Notes under the pieces: model-generated
The model's database searches: none
The model's input: only the letters and a program-made list of their open reading frames with translations
What the model was told of the DNA's origin: nothing
Part shown: positions 49,346 to 57,923 of the stretch, in pieces
How positions within the stretch are numbered: the stretch's first letter is position 1
How the letters are laid out: each line of letters begins with the position of its first letter
Program-made: the position numbers and the translations under genes
Origin: Chloroflexota bacterium
GTDB taxonomy: Bacteria > Chloroflexota > Anaerolineae > CG2-30-64-16
DNA: 64,000 nucleotides
Assembly (NCBI GenBank): GCA_026389845.1
Contig: JAPLHB010000203.1
Location: forward strand, 1-64,000
Direction of reading: 5' to 3'

Positions 49346-52258
49346 GTGCCCATCTCTGCACCCCTCCTCGCCACCAAGCTCACCGTTCCACCGCCGCGGC
49401 CGGCCCTGGTGGCCCGCCCGCGTCTGATGGCGCGCCTGGCGGACGGGCTGGCACGGCCGGTCACGCTGATCTCGGCGCCTGCAGGATTCGGCAAGACGAC
49501 AGTGGTAGCGGAATGGCTGCACGACTCGGCAGGGGAGAAAGGGAGCAGGGGAGCGGAGGAGCAAGGAATGCTCTCCTCTGCCCCCCTCCCCCCCTGCTCC
49601 CCCGCCCAAACCGCCTGGCTCTCCCTCGACGAGGGCGACAACGATCCCGTGCGTTTCTTCGCCTATCTCATTGCCGCCCTGCAGAACCTGGATCCCGCGC
49701 TGGGCCAGGCCGCGCAGGCCCTTCTGATGGCCCAACCGCCGCCACCGATCGAGACACTGGTCGCGACGCTGGTCAACGATCTGACCGGCAGAGCAGCCGC
49801 GACGGCGCTGGTTCTGGACGATTATCACCTGATCCATAGCGACGCGGTGCACCAGGCCCTGCGTTTTTTGGTCGAACATCAGCCGCCGAACCTGCACCTG
49901 ATTCTGGTCAGCCGAGAAGACCCGCCCTTGCCCTTCTCGCGACTGCGCGTGCGCGACCAGATCGTCGAGCTGCGCGAGGCCGATCTGCGCTTCACGCCGG
50001 AAGAAGCCGCCGCCTTCCTGACCCGCACGATGGGCCTGAGCCTCGCTCCCACAGCGATCGCCGACCTCGCCGAGCGCACCGAAGGCTGGATTGCCGCGCT
50101 GCAGATTGCGGGGCTTTCGCTGCAGAATCGCCGCGACGCCGAAGCGTACATTGCCGCCTTCCGCGGGGATGACCGCTACGTCATGGACTACCTGATGGAC
50201 GAGGTCTTCGACCGCCAGCCGCCGGAGATCCAGGACTTCCTGCTCCAGACCTCGATCCTAGAGACCTTGTGTGGTTCGTTGTGCGATGCGCTCTTGTGGA
50301 AGAGGGCAGAGGAGCAAGGGAGCAGAGGAGCAGGTGAGAAACGGAACGCCAGGGTCGCATCCCCCTTGCCCCCCTGCGCCCCTGCCCCCCCAGCGCAGGC
50401 CATTCTCGAACACCTCGACCGCGCCAACCTCTTCCTCGTGCCGCTGGACAACCGGCGCGAATGGTATCGCTACCACCGCCTCTTCGCCGATCTGTTGCGC
50501 TACCGGTTGCAGCGCAGCTATCCGGAACGCCTGCCAGAGCTGCACCGCCGTGCCTGCCGCTGGTACGCCGAGGCCGGTGACTCCGACGAGGCGATGCGGC
50601 ACGCGCTCGCCATCCCCGACCCGACCCTGGCGGCCGACCTGGCCGAACGCTACCTGCTGCACCTGATCGGGAGCAGCCGGATCGTCACCTACCTGGGCTG
50701 GATCCAACGGCTGCCGGCGGAGATCGTCCGCGGTCGCGCCTACCTGGCCGCGGGCTGCGGCTGGGCAACCGTGCTGGTCAACCAGCCCGAGGCGGCTCTT
50801 AGTTATGTCAACAGCGGAGAGATTGCCCTGCCCCACTACGAGCCGGTGGTCAGCGCGCCCGAAGGCCGGCAGATCACCCGGGCTGAGGTGGCCGGCAACC
50901 TGGCGGCCATCCGCTCCTATGCCGACCGGCTGCGTGGAGACCTGACCGGCGCTGTCGAGCACGCGCGGCAGGCCCTCGCCGCGCTCCCAGCCGAAGCCGA
51001 CGCGATCCGTTGCGCGGTAGCCCTCAACCTGGGGTTGTTGCACCTGGACGACGGCGAGCTTGAGCCGGCGCGGCAGGCCCTTTACGAGGCGTTCGAGGCA
51101 GCCAGGCGCTCTCACACCAACGCCTACGCCGCCGTCAGCGCGCTGAGCCAGTTGGGCGGCATCGCAGCCATGCAGGGGAAGCTCAGGGAGGCGGAAGGCT
51201 TCTTCCAGCGCGCTGTCCGCTACGGGGCCGACGAAGCGGGAGTGGCCGCTTCAGCGCCAGGGGTCGGGATCGCCCACGGCTGGCTGATGTGGCTGCACAC
51301 CCAGCGCAATGAGCTTCCCGCAGCTCAGGAGCACCTCGACCGCGTCCTGGAGGCCGCGGGGCAGATGGGCGCGCCCGCGACCACGGCCCGCGCCACCATC
51401 TACCAGGCGTTGCTGGCTCAACGCCGCGGCGAGTTAGATGCAGCCACAGTGTGGTACGCGCAGGCCGAAGAGCTGCTGCGGGCGCACCCGAGCGGCGGCC
51501 TCATCCAGACGGAATGGACCGCCTTCCGCGGACAGCTCCACCTGCTGCAAGGCGACAGCGCGGCCGCGGCCGGACTGCTGGCGGCGCAGGGTCTCAAGCC
51601 CGGCGACCTGGAGGAGCAGCCCACGCGCTGGTTGAGGCCGCGGTTGGCCGGTTACGTGCTGCTGGCTCGTGTCCTGGCCGCGCGGGGCGCCAGCCAGCAG
51701 GCCGACGGCCTGCTGGAGCGGGTGTCCGCGCTCGCCGAGCGCATCCCCAACACCGAGGCGCTGCTGGAGGCGCTCGCGCTCCACGCTACTCTGCACGGGG
51801 ATACGTCGCGCGGACTGGCATCGCTGGCGCGTGCGCTCAACCTGGCCGCGGCCGAAGGCTTCGTCGCCCCATTTCTGGCTGCGGGCGAGCCTCTGGTTAA
51901 GCTGTTGCGCCGCGCCATCTCGGACGGCATCCAGCCCGGCTTTGCCCAGCATCTGCTGGCCCAGTTGGCGGAAGAGGAACGCAGGCGGGCTATTGCCGGC
52001 CACGTGCCAGGCGCCTCCGAGGTGCCTGCGAAGTCCCGCGACAGCGGGGGCACGTCTCGCTTGATCGAACCCCTCACCGACCGCGAGCGGCAGGTGTTGC
52101 GCTTGCTGGCGGCCGGCCTCTCCAGCACCGAGGTAGCCGAAGAGTTGGTCATCTCGGTCAGCACCGCCCGCTCGTACATCAAGAGCCTCTACGGCAAGCT
52201 CGACGCACACAGCCGGCAAGAAACGATCGAGCGTGGGCGCCGGTTCGGGCTGCTGTGA
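49346..52258 (+). CDS. MalT-like ATP-dependent LuxR-family transcriptional activator
   Basis: A 970-residue STAND-type regulator. N-terminal NTPase with Walker A SAPAGFGKTTVVAEWL and Walker B-like TALVLDDYHLI, a helical MalT-type arm, a TPR-rich central/C-terminal region (about 480-860), and a LuxR HTH (LTDRERQVLRLLAAGLSSTE, about 908-970). It would oligomerise on an inducer plus ATP to activate catabolic genes, here plausibly the adjacent uronate locus. Three segments (about 62-87, 319-349, 886-904) are encoded by in-frame palindromic repeats; the last lies just before the HTH. GTG start with RBS GGAGG. Confidence 0.94.
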   Translation: MPISAPLLATKLTVPPPRPALVARPRLMARLADGLARPVTLISAPAGFGKTTVVAEWLHDSAGEKGSRGAEEQGMLSSAPLPPCSPAQTAWLSLDEGDNDPVRFFAYLIAALQNLDPALGQAAQALLMAQPPPPIETLVATLVNDLTGRAAATALVLDDYHLIHSDAVHQALRFLVEHQPPNLHLILVSREDPPLPFSRLRVRDQIVELREADLRFTPEEAAAFLTRTMGLSLAPTAIADLAERTEGWIAALQIAGLSLQNRRDAEAYIAAFRGDDRYVMDYLMDEVFDRQPPEIQDFLLQTSILETLCGSLCDALLWKRAEEQGSRGAGEKRNARVASPLPPCAPAPPAQAILEHLDRANLFLVPLDNRREWYRYHRLFADLLRYRLQRSYPERLPELHRRACRWYAEAGDSDEAMRHALAIPDPTLAADLAERYLLHLIGSSRIVTYLGWIQRLPAEIVRGRAYLAAGCGWATVLVNQPEAALSYVNSGEIALPHYEPVVSAPEGRQITRAEVAGNLAAIRSYADRLRGDLTGAVEHARQALAALPAEADAIRCAVALNLGLLHLDDGELEPARQALYEAFEAARRSHTNAYAAVSALSQLGGIAAMQGKLREAEGFFQRAVRYGADEAGVAASAPGVGIAHGWLMWLHTQRNELPAAQEHLDRVLEAAGQMGAPATTARATIYQALLAQRRGELDAATVWYAQAEELLRAHPSGGLIQTEWTAFRGQLHLLQGDSAAAAGLLAAQGLKPGDLEEQPTRWLRPRLAGYVLLARVLAARGASQQADGLLERVSALAERIPNTEALLEALALHATLHGDTSRGLASLARALNLAAAEGFVAPFLAAGEPLVKLLRRAISDGIQPGFAQHLLAQLAEEERRRAIAGHVPGASEVPAKSRDSGGTSRLIEPLTDRERQVLRLLAAGLSSTEVAEELVISVSTARSYIKSLYGKLDAHSRQETIERGRRFGLL
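49530..49607. repeat. In-frame purine/pyrimidine palindrome, family 6, copy 1
   Basis: Left arm AGGGGAGAAAGGGAGCAGGG and further GGAG repeats; right arm CCCCTCCCCCCCTGCTCCCC. It encodes GEKGSRGAEEQ...PLPPCSPAQ between the Walker A helix and the following conserved TAWLSLDEGDNDP strand of the NTPase domain. Confidence 0.85.
50301..50391. repeat. In-frame purine/pyrimidine palindrome, family 6, copy 2
   Basis: Left arm AGAGGGCAGAGGAGCAAGGG and further GGAG units; right arm CCCCCTTGCCCCCCTGCGCC and CCTGCCCCCC. It encodes RAEEQGSRGAGEK...SPLPPCAPAPP in the same regulator, between LCDALLW and AILEHLDRANLFL. Confidence 0.85.
52002..52055. repeat. In-frame palindrome, family 4, copy 2
   Basis: Begins ACGTGCCAGGCGCCTCCGAG and ends GCGGGGGCACGT, with an internal TCCCGCGACAGCGGG hairpin. 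It encodes HVPGASEVPAKSRDSGGTSR immediately before the LuxR helix-turn-helix. Related to the 33-bp palindrome at 26960. Confidence 0.8.
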
Positions 52259-52299
52259 GCTGACCCCGATTCCCCCTAACCCCCCCACGTCCCAGATGA

Positions 52300-53412
52300 T
52301 CATGCAGGAACCTTGCCGATTTTGTCACCCCAACGATTCCAGAAGTTCAGCAACCCGATCAGAAAGCCCATGCCATAGCTTAGATGGAGGATAGCAAATG
52401 TGATTGACAACAACAAGATTCGCTTACCATCAGGACGCGCCGTCCACAGCGAAACGATCAGATTGGTAACGAGATATGTGCCACCAACAAGAGCTAAAAG
52501 GGTTTGCCCGACAATCGTAAACGGGGCTAACAGGGCTGACCCAAGCAAAGATGCCACAAATAGCGGTGGCATGAACTGCCGCATCTGCATCTGGCGTGGA
52601 TGTTTCTGCAGGACGCGCACCTTCCAGAAGCCGTATTGGAAGTATTGTTTCCACAAAGTTTTGGGCATGCTGCGCCCTGTGTAGAATAACTTGATTTGGG
52701 GGCTATGCAAGATACGCCCACCATACTCGCGTAGACGGTAGTTAAATTCATCGTCCTGATCACGAACTAACTCCTCGTCGAAAAGACCAATCCGAGCAAA
52801 TACCTCGCGCGGCCAGGCCCCCAAATACACTGTGTCCACCCATTCTTCCCGATCCGAGTAGTGGAACCGCGCTCCGCCTACGCCAAAGGGAGTGCTGGTT
52901 GCCAAAGCCACCGCTTCACCAAAAGTGTTTTCCCCAACCGCATTCATTGTCCCGCCCACGTTATCCGCCTGGGTGCGCTGTAATGCCTCGACACACTGGC
53001 GCACATAGTCGGGCGCAATGACCGTATGCCCGTCCACACGAACGATGATATCACCTCTGGCATGCCGAATGCCGATGTTGAACGCGGTGGGCGTAATTCG
53101 ACCAGAGTTATCTAGTAAGCGTACGGCGACGGGCGATTTGGCTTCCGCCGCCTGCCCCTGTGCTTGGCGCGCTGCTGCCTGCACGATTTCGCGTGTGCCG
53201 TCGGTGGACAGGCCGTCTACCACCATTACTTCCATCCGGTCATGCGGATAATCCTGATTGAGAATAGCTTCCAGGCAACGAGAGATGTGGCGCGCCTCAT
53301 TACGCAGTGGTACCAACACCGATACAAATGGCAAAGGCAGGGTTGAGGATGAGGTCATGCTGATGGTCCATTTATAAGAAGATAAAATCGAGTGCAAAAC
53401 AACTTGATTCAT
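52300..53412 (-). CDS. Family 2 glycosyltransferase, ExoA-like
   Basis: About 370 residues. An N-terminal GT-A domain has VSVLVPLRNEARHISRCLEA, VVDGLSTDGTREIV and the metal-binding DGH-type VRVDGHTVI, then DQDDEFNYRLREYGG. Three to four C-terminal hydrophobic segments (LFVASLLGSALLAPFTIVGQ and on) anchor it. It resembles succinoglycan-type glucosyltransferase ExoA and would add a sugar to a lipid-linked repeat unit. ATG 53412 has GGAG 7 nt upstream; two codons further up is another ATG. It is the last gene of the exopolysaccharide cluster and converges with the MalT-like gene. Confidence 0.9.
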   Translation of the reverse strand: MNQVVLHSILSSYKWTISMTSSSTLPLPFVSVLVPLRNEARHISRCLEAILNQDYPHDRMEVMVVDGLSTDGTREIVQAAARQAQGQAAEAKSPVAVRLLDNSGRITPTAFNIGIRHARGDIIVRVDGHTVIAPDYVRQCVEALQRTQADNVGGTMNAVGENTFGEAVALATSTPFGVGGARFHYSDREEWVDTVYLGAWPREVFARIGLFDEELVRDQDDEFNYRLREYGGRILHSPQIKLFYTGRSMPKTLWKQYFQYGFWKVRVLQKHPRQMQMRQFMPPLFVASLLGSALLAPFTIVGQTLLALVGGTYLVTNLIVSLWTARPDGKRILLLSITFAILHLSYGMGFLIGLLNFWNRWGDKIGKVPA

Positions 53413-53436
53413 TCGCATTCTCCTTGAAAGTTAAAG

Positions 53437-54438
53437 CTATTTCCAGATCATTTTTCGATATCCAGATCGTAAGGTCTTCCAAAGAGCTAGAGCGGTTTTA
53501 GGTGGGAGCAAAGAAAGGCCCCATAGGACCCAGGCGTATACATGAAGGGGCTGATTTTTCAGGAGTTGAGCAAGGTGAGAGCGCCCAGCCAATCTATCAC
53601 CCCTTGCGAGTTCTCTGATCGCCCGGGCGAGAATGTAATCGTTTTCGCGGCTCGACAACCTCAGACTTGAGAAAAAACGCCGCATGGTAGTTCGCTGAAC
53701 CTGAGTTATTTCCAGGCTGGGTTCTGGCTGTCCACCCCGACGCTTTTCCGCGCAAATTCGCGCCAGTTGCCCATAATCGCGCTGGTCTTCCCCCTTCGCG
53801 GTGGTTACGCTGCCCGAGCGGAGTCGCCAACAATACGCATACATGGGCAGGTTGGCCAATTGAGTTTTCTCAGCCAGACGCAGCCACAGATCCCTATCCT
53901 GGGAATGTTTAAATTCTTGCCGATATCCTCCAATCTGCAGCGCCAATGCTCGGCGAAACATCACAGAACCATGAACAATGGGGTTTCCTACATCCGGAGA
54001 GAGTAGCGCTTGCTGGATTTCCGTGTTGTCAACGGGCAATTTCTTTCGTTCTATTTCTTGCCCGACTTCATCGATCACGATGCTTCTGGTGCCTACCAGC
54101 CCGATCTCAGGGTGAGCATCCAGAAAATCGCTCTGATTTTCCAAGCGATCCAGGGCCGAGATGTCGTCTCCATCTTGCCGTGCGATATACTGTCCACAGG
54201 AATCTTCCATCCCCCTATTTAACGCAGTTGCCAGTCCGTAATTCTGTTGGCGGATTATCCGGATGCGCGGATCGTTGAATGTCTCAATTTGAGCAATGGT
54301 ATCATCAATACTACCATCATCTACAATGACAAACTCGAAATCCGCAAAGGTCTGGGAGAGGATACTTTGTACAGCCTGCGTAACAAATTGGCCGTCATTG
54401 TATACGCTCATCACCACGCTGATCTTAATCGTATTCAT
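53437..54438 (-). CDS. Family 2 glycosyltransferase
   Basis: 333 residues, GT-A fold. ISVVMSVYNDGQFVTQAVQS at the N-terminus, FVIVDDGSIDDT, IARQDGDDISALDRLE (DxD-type metal motif), VHGSVMFRRALALQIGGYRQ and HSQDRDLWLRLAE. A helical C-terminal region of about 90 residues follows. ATG 54438 overlaps the upstream gene's TGA by 4 nt; a longer in-frame upstream stretch is antisense-like and rejected. Confidence 0.92.
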   Translation of the reverse strand: MNTIKISVVMSVYNDGQFVTQAVQSILSQTFADFEFVIVDDGSIDDTIAQIETFNDPRIRIIRQQNYGLATALNRGMEDSCGQYIARQDGDDISALDRLENQSDFLDAHPEIGLVGTRSIVIDEVGQEIERKKLPVDNTEIQQALLSPDVGNPIVHGSVMFRRALALQIGGYRQEFKHSQDRDLWLRLAEKTQLANLPMYAYCWRLRSGSVTTAKGEDQRDYGQLARICAEKRRGGQPEPSLEITQVQRTTMRRFFSSLRLSSRENDYILARAIRELARGDRLAGRSHLAQLLKNQPLHVYAWVLWGLSLLPPKTALALWKTLRSGYRKMIWK

Positions 54439-55538
54439 CTTCCATGCATCAGGCATCTTTGCAAGAGTTCCTTTTTGCAGGCAAACACCACGCGCGCGCT
54501 CATCGTGGCTTCGATGGACTGCCTTGCTCGTTGCCCTAGCTGGCGTCTCCGTTCGGAGTTTGCGAAGATCTCGATCAACGCAGCACTGATCGCCTCGGGG
54601 GTGGCCTCGGTCAACACGCCGCCATTCGTCGAGCAAATGCATTCGCGAATCCCAACGGATTCGACGCCAACGCAAGGTAGCCCGCACGCCATAGCCTCGA
54701 TGAGGGCTTTCGGATGACCTTCCCAAAATGATGCGATGACAAAGGCCTGGTGCTCACACAATATTCGGGGTAACTTCTCGTGTTCTATTAATCCGGGTAA
54801 CTTCAAATTGAGCCTCAGGTCATTGGCCAGGCTGCGCAACCTTTCGCGCTCTGGGCCGTCGCCAATGATGGTAACCTGCGATACTTGTGCTGCTGCACAG
54901 GCCTTCAATAAAAGATCGTGTCTTTTGATCGGTTGTAACCGACCCACATTCACAACTGAACGCGCTACGGGCAGTATATTCTCCTGGGGAGCGAACAAAT
55001 CCGTATCTACGTAGTTGGGAATCACATGGATTTTCCCCTTATCAACCTGGTAACGAGTCTGAAGCCAATCAGCGAGGTGCGGCGAAGTCACTTCAACCAT
55101 CGTGGCTTCTCGGAAAGCCTGAGACTCCTTCCGTTGGTAACGATGAGAATGCTCACCAGGGCCGGAAACGATTTCTAGCCTTTCCCCGCGCACATAACCG
55201 CACCTGAGCAAAATGGGCTTCTTCCAAACACGAGCGGCGTTTGTAAAGTGCCAGGCGTTCAGGCTTTGGTTGGTCATGATCAGGTCTATGGATGCACCTA
55301 ATCCTCTGTAAACAAAAGGCAGGCACCACAGCAAATAGTGGTGAGGAAAACAAACCAGCGATATTTCATCTGGCAGGCGATAGGGCTTAGTCGACTCGGG
55401 TCGAAAGGTCAGGATCTTGACCTTCCAGCCATCATAGGCCAGGCTGCGCAAGAAATGCAACTCGCGCTGGTCGGTGCCCTGGCTCTTCCAGGTTCGGAGC
55501 GAAACGCCCGGTGTCATACAAAAGAGTAATGTGGGCAT
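54435..55538 (-). CDS. Family 4 glycosyltransferase
   Basis: 367 residues, GT-B fold. The C-terminal nucleotide-sugar domain has VVNVGRLQPIKRHDLLLKAC, VTIIGDGPERERL, LPGLIEHEKLP and the E-x7-E motif region SFWEGHPKALIEAMACGLPC. The N-terminus MPTLLFCMTPGVSLRTWKSQ is divergent. It starts 3 nt after the polymerase stop and overlaps the following GT2 gene. Confidence 0.92.
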   Translation of the reverse strand: MPTLLFCMTPGVSLRTWKSQGTDQRELHFLRSLAYDGWKVKILTFRPESTKPYRLPDEISLVCFPHHYLLWCLPFVYRGLGASIDLIMTNQSLNAWHFTNAARVWKKPILLRCGYVRGERLEIVSGPGEHSHRYQRKESQAFREATMVEVTSPHLADWLQTRYQVDKGKIHVIPNYVDTDLFAPQENILPVARSVVNVGRLQPIKRHDLLLKACAAAQVSQVTIIGDGPERERLRSLANDLRLNLKLPGLIEHEKLPRILCEHQAFVIASFWEGHPKALIEAMACGLPCVGVESVGIRECICSTNGGVLTEATPEAISAALIEIFANSERRRQLGQRARQSIEATMSARVVFACKKELLQRCLMHGR

Positions 55539-55541
55539 TTT

Positions 55542-56879
55542 CTACACTGCCTCGTTTTGTAACTTGTTTCGCAAAGCGAATAACGCCGCTGCTACCCCAA
55601 AACATAGCCACATGAGCTTGTGCTCATCGCCATTGGCTTTCGTCCCGTTGAGCAATAGGATGAGTAAGGCTGACTGCCAGGCGATGACCAGGCTGTTGAA
55701 AGATGCCGAGGCATTGCCGTTGATGCGCTGAGCTTTGTAAAAATACCGGAATACAACGCCAACAATTGCCAGGAAGATGCCCAGTCCGATGATCCCGTCC
55801 TCTGCCAGGAATGTAATGTAAATATTATGGGCAGGTGCTGCCCGGCCGAGAAGCCATGGGGATTCCCAGGTTCTTTGATAGTATCCTCCCGGGCCGATCC
55901 CTAAGATTGGGCTGCTCTGCCAGAATTGTATAGCCAATTCCCACATTCTAAATCGTAACCCAATGGTGTCGCTTGCAGTCAAAATATCTTTAGGGATATT
56001 AATGATACGCTCAAGGTAATTATCCGGCGCAAAAGATACGGTGAAAAAGAGGGCCGCCAAAATGAGTATCGCCGGCGTAAATATCGTCCCTTTGACGGAT
56101 CCATGCAAAACCTGGTAAAGTATGACTGGCACAAAAAACAGAACTGCTCCGCGCGAACCCGTCAGGATCATCGCAATGAACATTAAGGGAATGGTAGCCA
56201 GGCAAAAGACGTGCAGAAAAGTAGAACTCGAGTGGCGGAAGAAGTAGTAAGCCATGACGATAGCAACAGATAAATCAATTCCCATGCCGTTGGCATTGCC
56301 CACCAGTCCTTCCAATCTTACCAGGCCGGAGTTGCTAACGAGAGCACCGCTGGTGTAGAGAGTATACAACCCAACGCTAACAGAAAGCTGGCATGAGAGG
56401 AGATACACAATCATGAGAAATCGAATCTCGCTCTCCCCGGTCAGAAGCTGCTCGCAAAGCCAGACCAGGATCAGCAGTTGGAGATAGGTGAAAAAATAGT
56501 TGCGTTCACTCATGTTGGGCGAACGTAATTGCCCAAAGAGCATCATGATCGTCATCCCAAAAACTAAGAGATACAGTACCCTGCCTTGGTTTCTCGAAAG
56601 TTGATTGGCAAGTAGAGCTTTCGAGAAAAAAGCTAAGACCGTAAATGCGCCAATAAGAACGTTAATGGAGGTGACAAAAGGGATGGGCGGCAAACTATCA
56701 GTCAAGGGAATCAGTGCTATGAGGCCGGCAAGCCCGAAAACAGGCTTATAATATATTAGCCCACCCAATACTACGCCGATGGGCAGTAGCAAGGCCTGTG
56801 CGCTGTCGAGTGATCCGACAAGGAAAGCAGGAAAAAGCGTAACAAGTATTACAACAATAATAATAAGAGTTGTCTTCAT
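55542..56879 (-). CDS. O-antigen ligase/Wzy-like polymerase
   Basis: A 445-residue integral membrane protein with about 11-12 predicted helices. The large periplasmic loop has GLRFRMWELAIQFWQSSPIL, GIGPGGYYQRTWESPW and AAPAHNIYITFLAEDGIIGL, the conserved His/Glu region of the Wzy_C family. It polymerises or ligates lipid-linked glycan repeat units. No clear RBS. The DNA here is visibly more AT-rich than flanking regions, suggesting transfer. Confidence 0.88.
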   Translation of the reverse strand: MKTTLIIIVVILVTLFPAFLVGSLDSAQALLLPIGVVLGGLIYYKPVFGLAGLIALIPLTDSLPPIPFVTSINVLIGAFTVLAFFSKALLANQLSRNQGRVLYLLVFGMTIMMLFGQLRSPNMSERNYFFTYLQLLILVWLCEQLLTGESEIRFLMIVYLLSCQLSVSVGLYTLYTSGALVSNSGLVRLEGLVGNANGMGIDLSVAIVMAYYFFRHSSSTFLHVFCLATIPLMFIAMILTGSRGAVLFFVPVILYQVLHGSVKGTIFTPAILILAALFFTVSFAPDNYLERIINIPKDILTASDTIGLRFRMWELAIQFWQSSPILGIGPGGYYQRTWESPWLLGRAAPAHNIYITFLAEDGIIGLGIFLAIVGVVFRYFYKAQRINGNASASFNSLVIAWQSALLILLLNGTKANGDEHKLMWLCFGVAAALFALRNKLQNEAV

Positions 56880-56960
56880 TTGGCGAAGCCAGGTATTAGC
56901 GAATAGTTACATTTTGGGTCGGGTATGGCGCTATTGGTTTGCCCATCAGTCGAAAGAAGA

Positions 56961-57923
56961 TCAAGGGAAACCAGAATTTTCCAGCCCCAGGTATTTGATC
57001 GCCTCTTGATTATGGGGATCCAATTGAATAACCCGCGCGTATTGCCGCCGGGCGCAAGGCAGGTCTTTTAGTTCGTGGCATACCTGAGCATAAACGACCA
57101 GGCCCTGTACTCCCAGCTTTTCAGGCGGTTCAACGGCCATCAGAAAAGCCCGCGCCTGCCCCAATTGCCCGGCCCGGCGTGCGGCATCCACTGCCTGAAG
57201 CCGCAATTGCATATCGTTTGGGTAATCCCGCAGTGACTGCCTGAACAATGGAACCGCTTCGTCAAAGTTTTGCTGTCTTACCAGGATGCGCGCCAGCAGC
57301 AATGCGGCGCTGTATCCGCCGGAAGCAGCGCGGCGTAGCCAGGGTTCAGCAAGCTCATATTGGCCCTGGTAATAATAGATCTCACCGATGCGGCGACACA
57401 AGAAGGGCTTCAGGCTATCTTCCTGTCCTGGGGGAAGCAAAGCCAGGCCCAGGTTGAGGTAACGCCGCGCCAGGACCCATTGATCATCTACCCTGCACTG
57501 GCCCGCCAGTGAAAGATAGTATTCCGCCAGATCCCGTTCTGCGAATGGGCCTGCTTCGGGAAGTCTCGCAACGAGTGCTTCATCGCCTCCTGCCCGGCGC
57601 CACTGATTGGCCACCAATAGCAGCGCTGCAGGGTTGCGACGACTTCGATAATCCCCCAGCAAGGCCGCCTCCGCTTGCGCTGATTGACCGGCCAGGAGAG
57701 CGGCCACCCCGTCCAGGTAAAGACTCCAACGAGGCAAGAAAAAGTCGCTTTCAGGAACAGCCTTCAATTGGGAGCACCCGTCATGTGTCCCAGACATAAA
57801 CTCGGTGACTTCAGTCGGGCTGAAGTGCAAAAATCCAGAAAATCTCACAAATCCTCCGATAGCTCTTCCACTACCCAGAAGCAACACAGCCGCCCACAAA
57901 ATCATCACGATTCTCAAACGCAT
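56961..57923 (-). CDS. TPR-repeat protein of the exopolysaccharide cluster
   Basis: 320 residues. One N-terminal membrane anchor (MRLRIVMILWAAVLLLGSG and on), then a predicted outside domain of tetratricopeptide-like repeats (YYYQGQYELAEPWLRRAASG; VRQQNFDEAVPLFRQSLRDY; LPCARRQYARVIQLDPHNQE). Such proteins often scaffold polymer assembly or export. The ATG at 57923 overlaps the upstream GT4 stop by 1 nt. Confidence 0.82.
   Translation of the reverse strand: MRLRIVMILWAAVLLLGSGRAIGGFVRFSGFLHFSPTEVTEFMSGTHDGCSQLKAVPESDFFLPRWSLYLDGVAALLAGQSAQAEAALLGDYRSRRNPAALLLVANQWRRAGGDEALVARLPEAGPFAERDLAEYYLSLAGQCRVDDQWVLARRYLNLGLALLPPGQEDSLKPFLCRRIGEIYYYQGQYELAEPWLRRAASGGYSAALLLARILVRQQNFDEAVPLFRQSLRDYPNDMQLRLQAVDAARRAGQLGQARAFLMAVEPPEKLGVQGLVVYAQVCHELKDLPCARRQYARVIQLDPHNQEAIKYLGLENSGFP

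Noticed and set aside
53437-54726. Longer form of the GT2 protein starting at 54726
   Set aside because: The extra 96 residues overlap the GT4 gene in another frame and lack family similarity; the ATG at 54438 gives a standard GT2 N-terminus.
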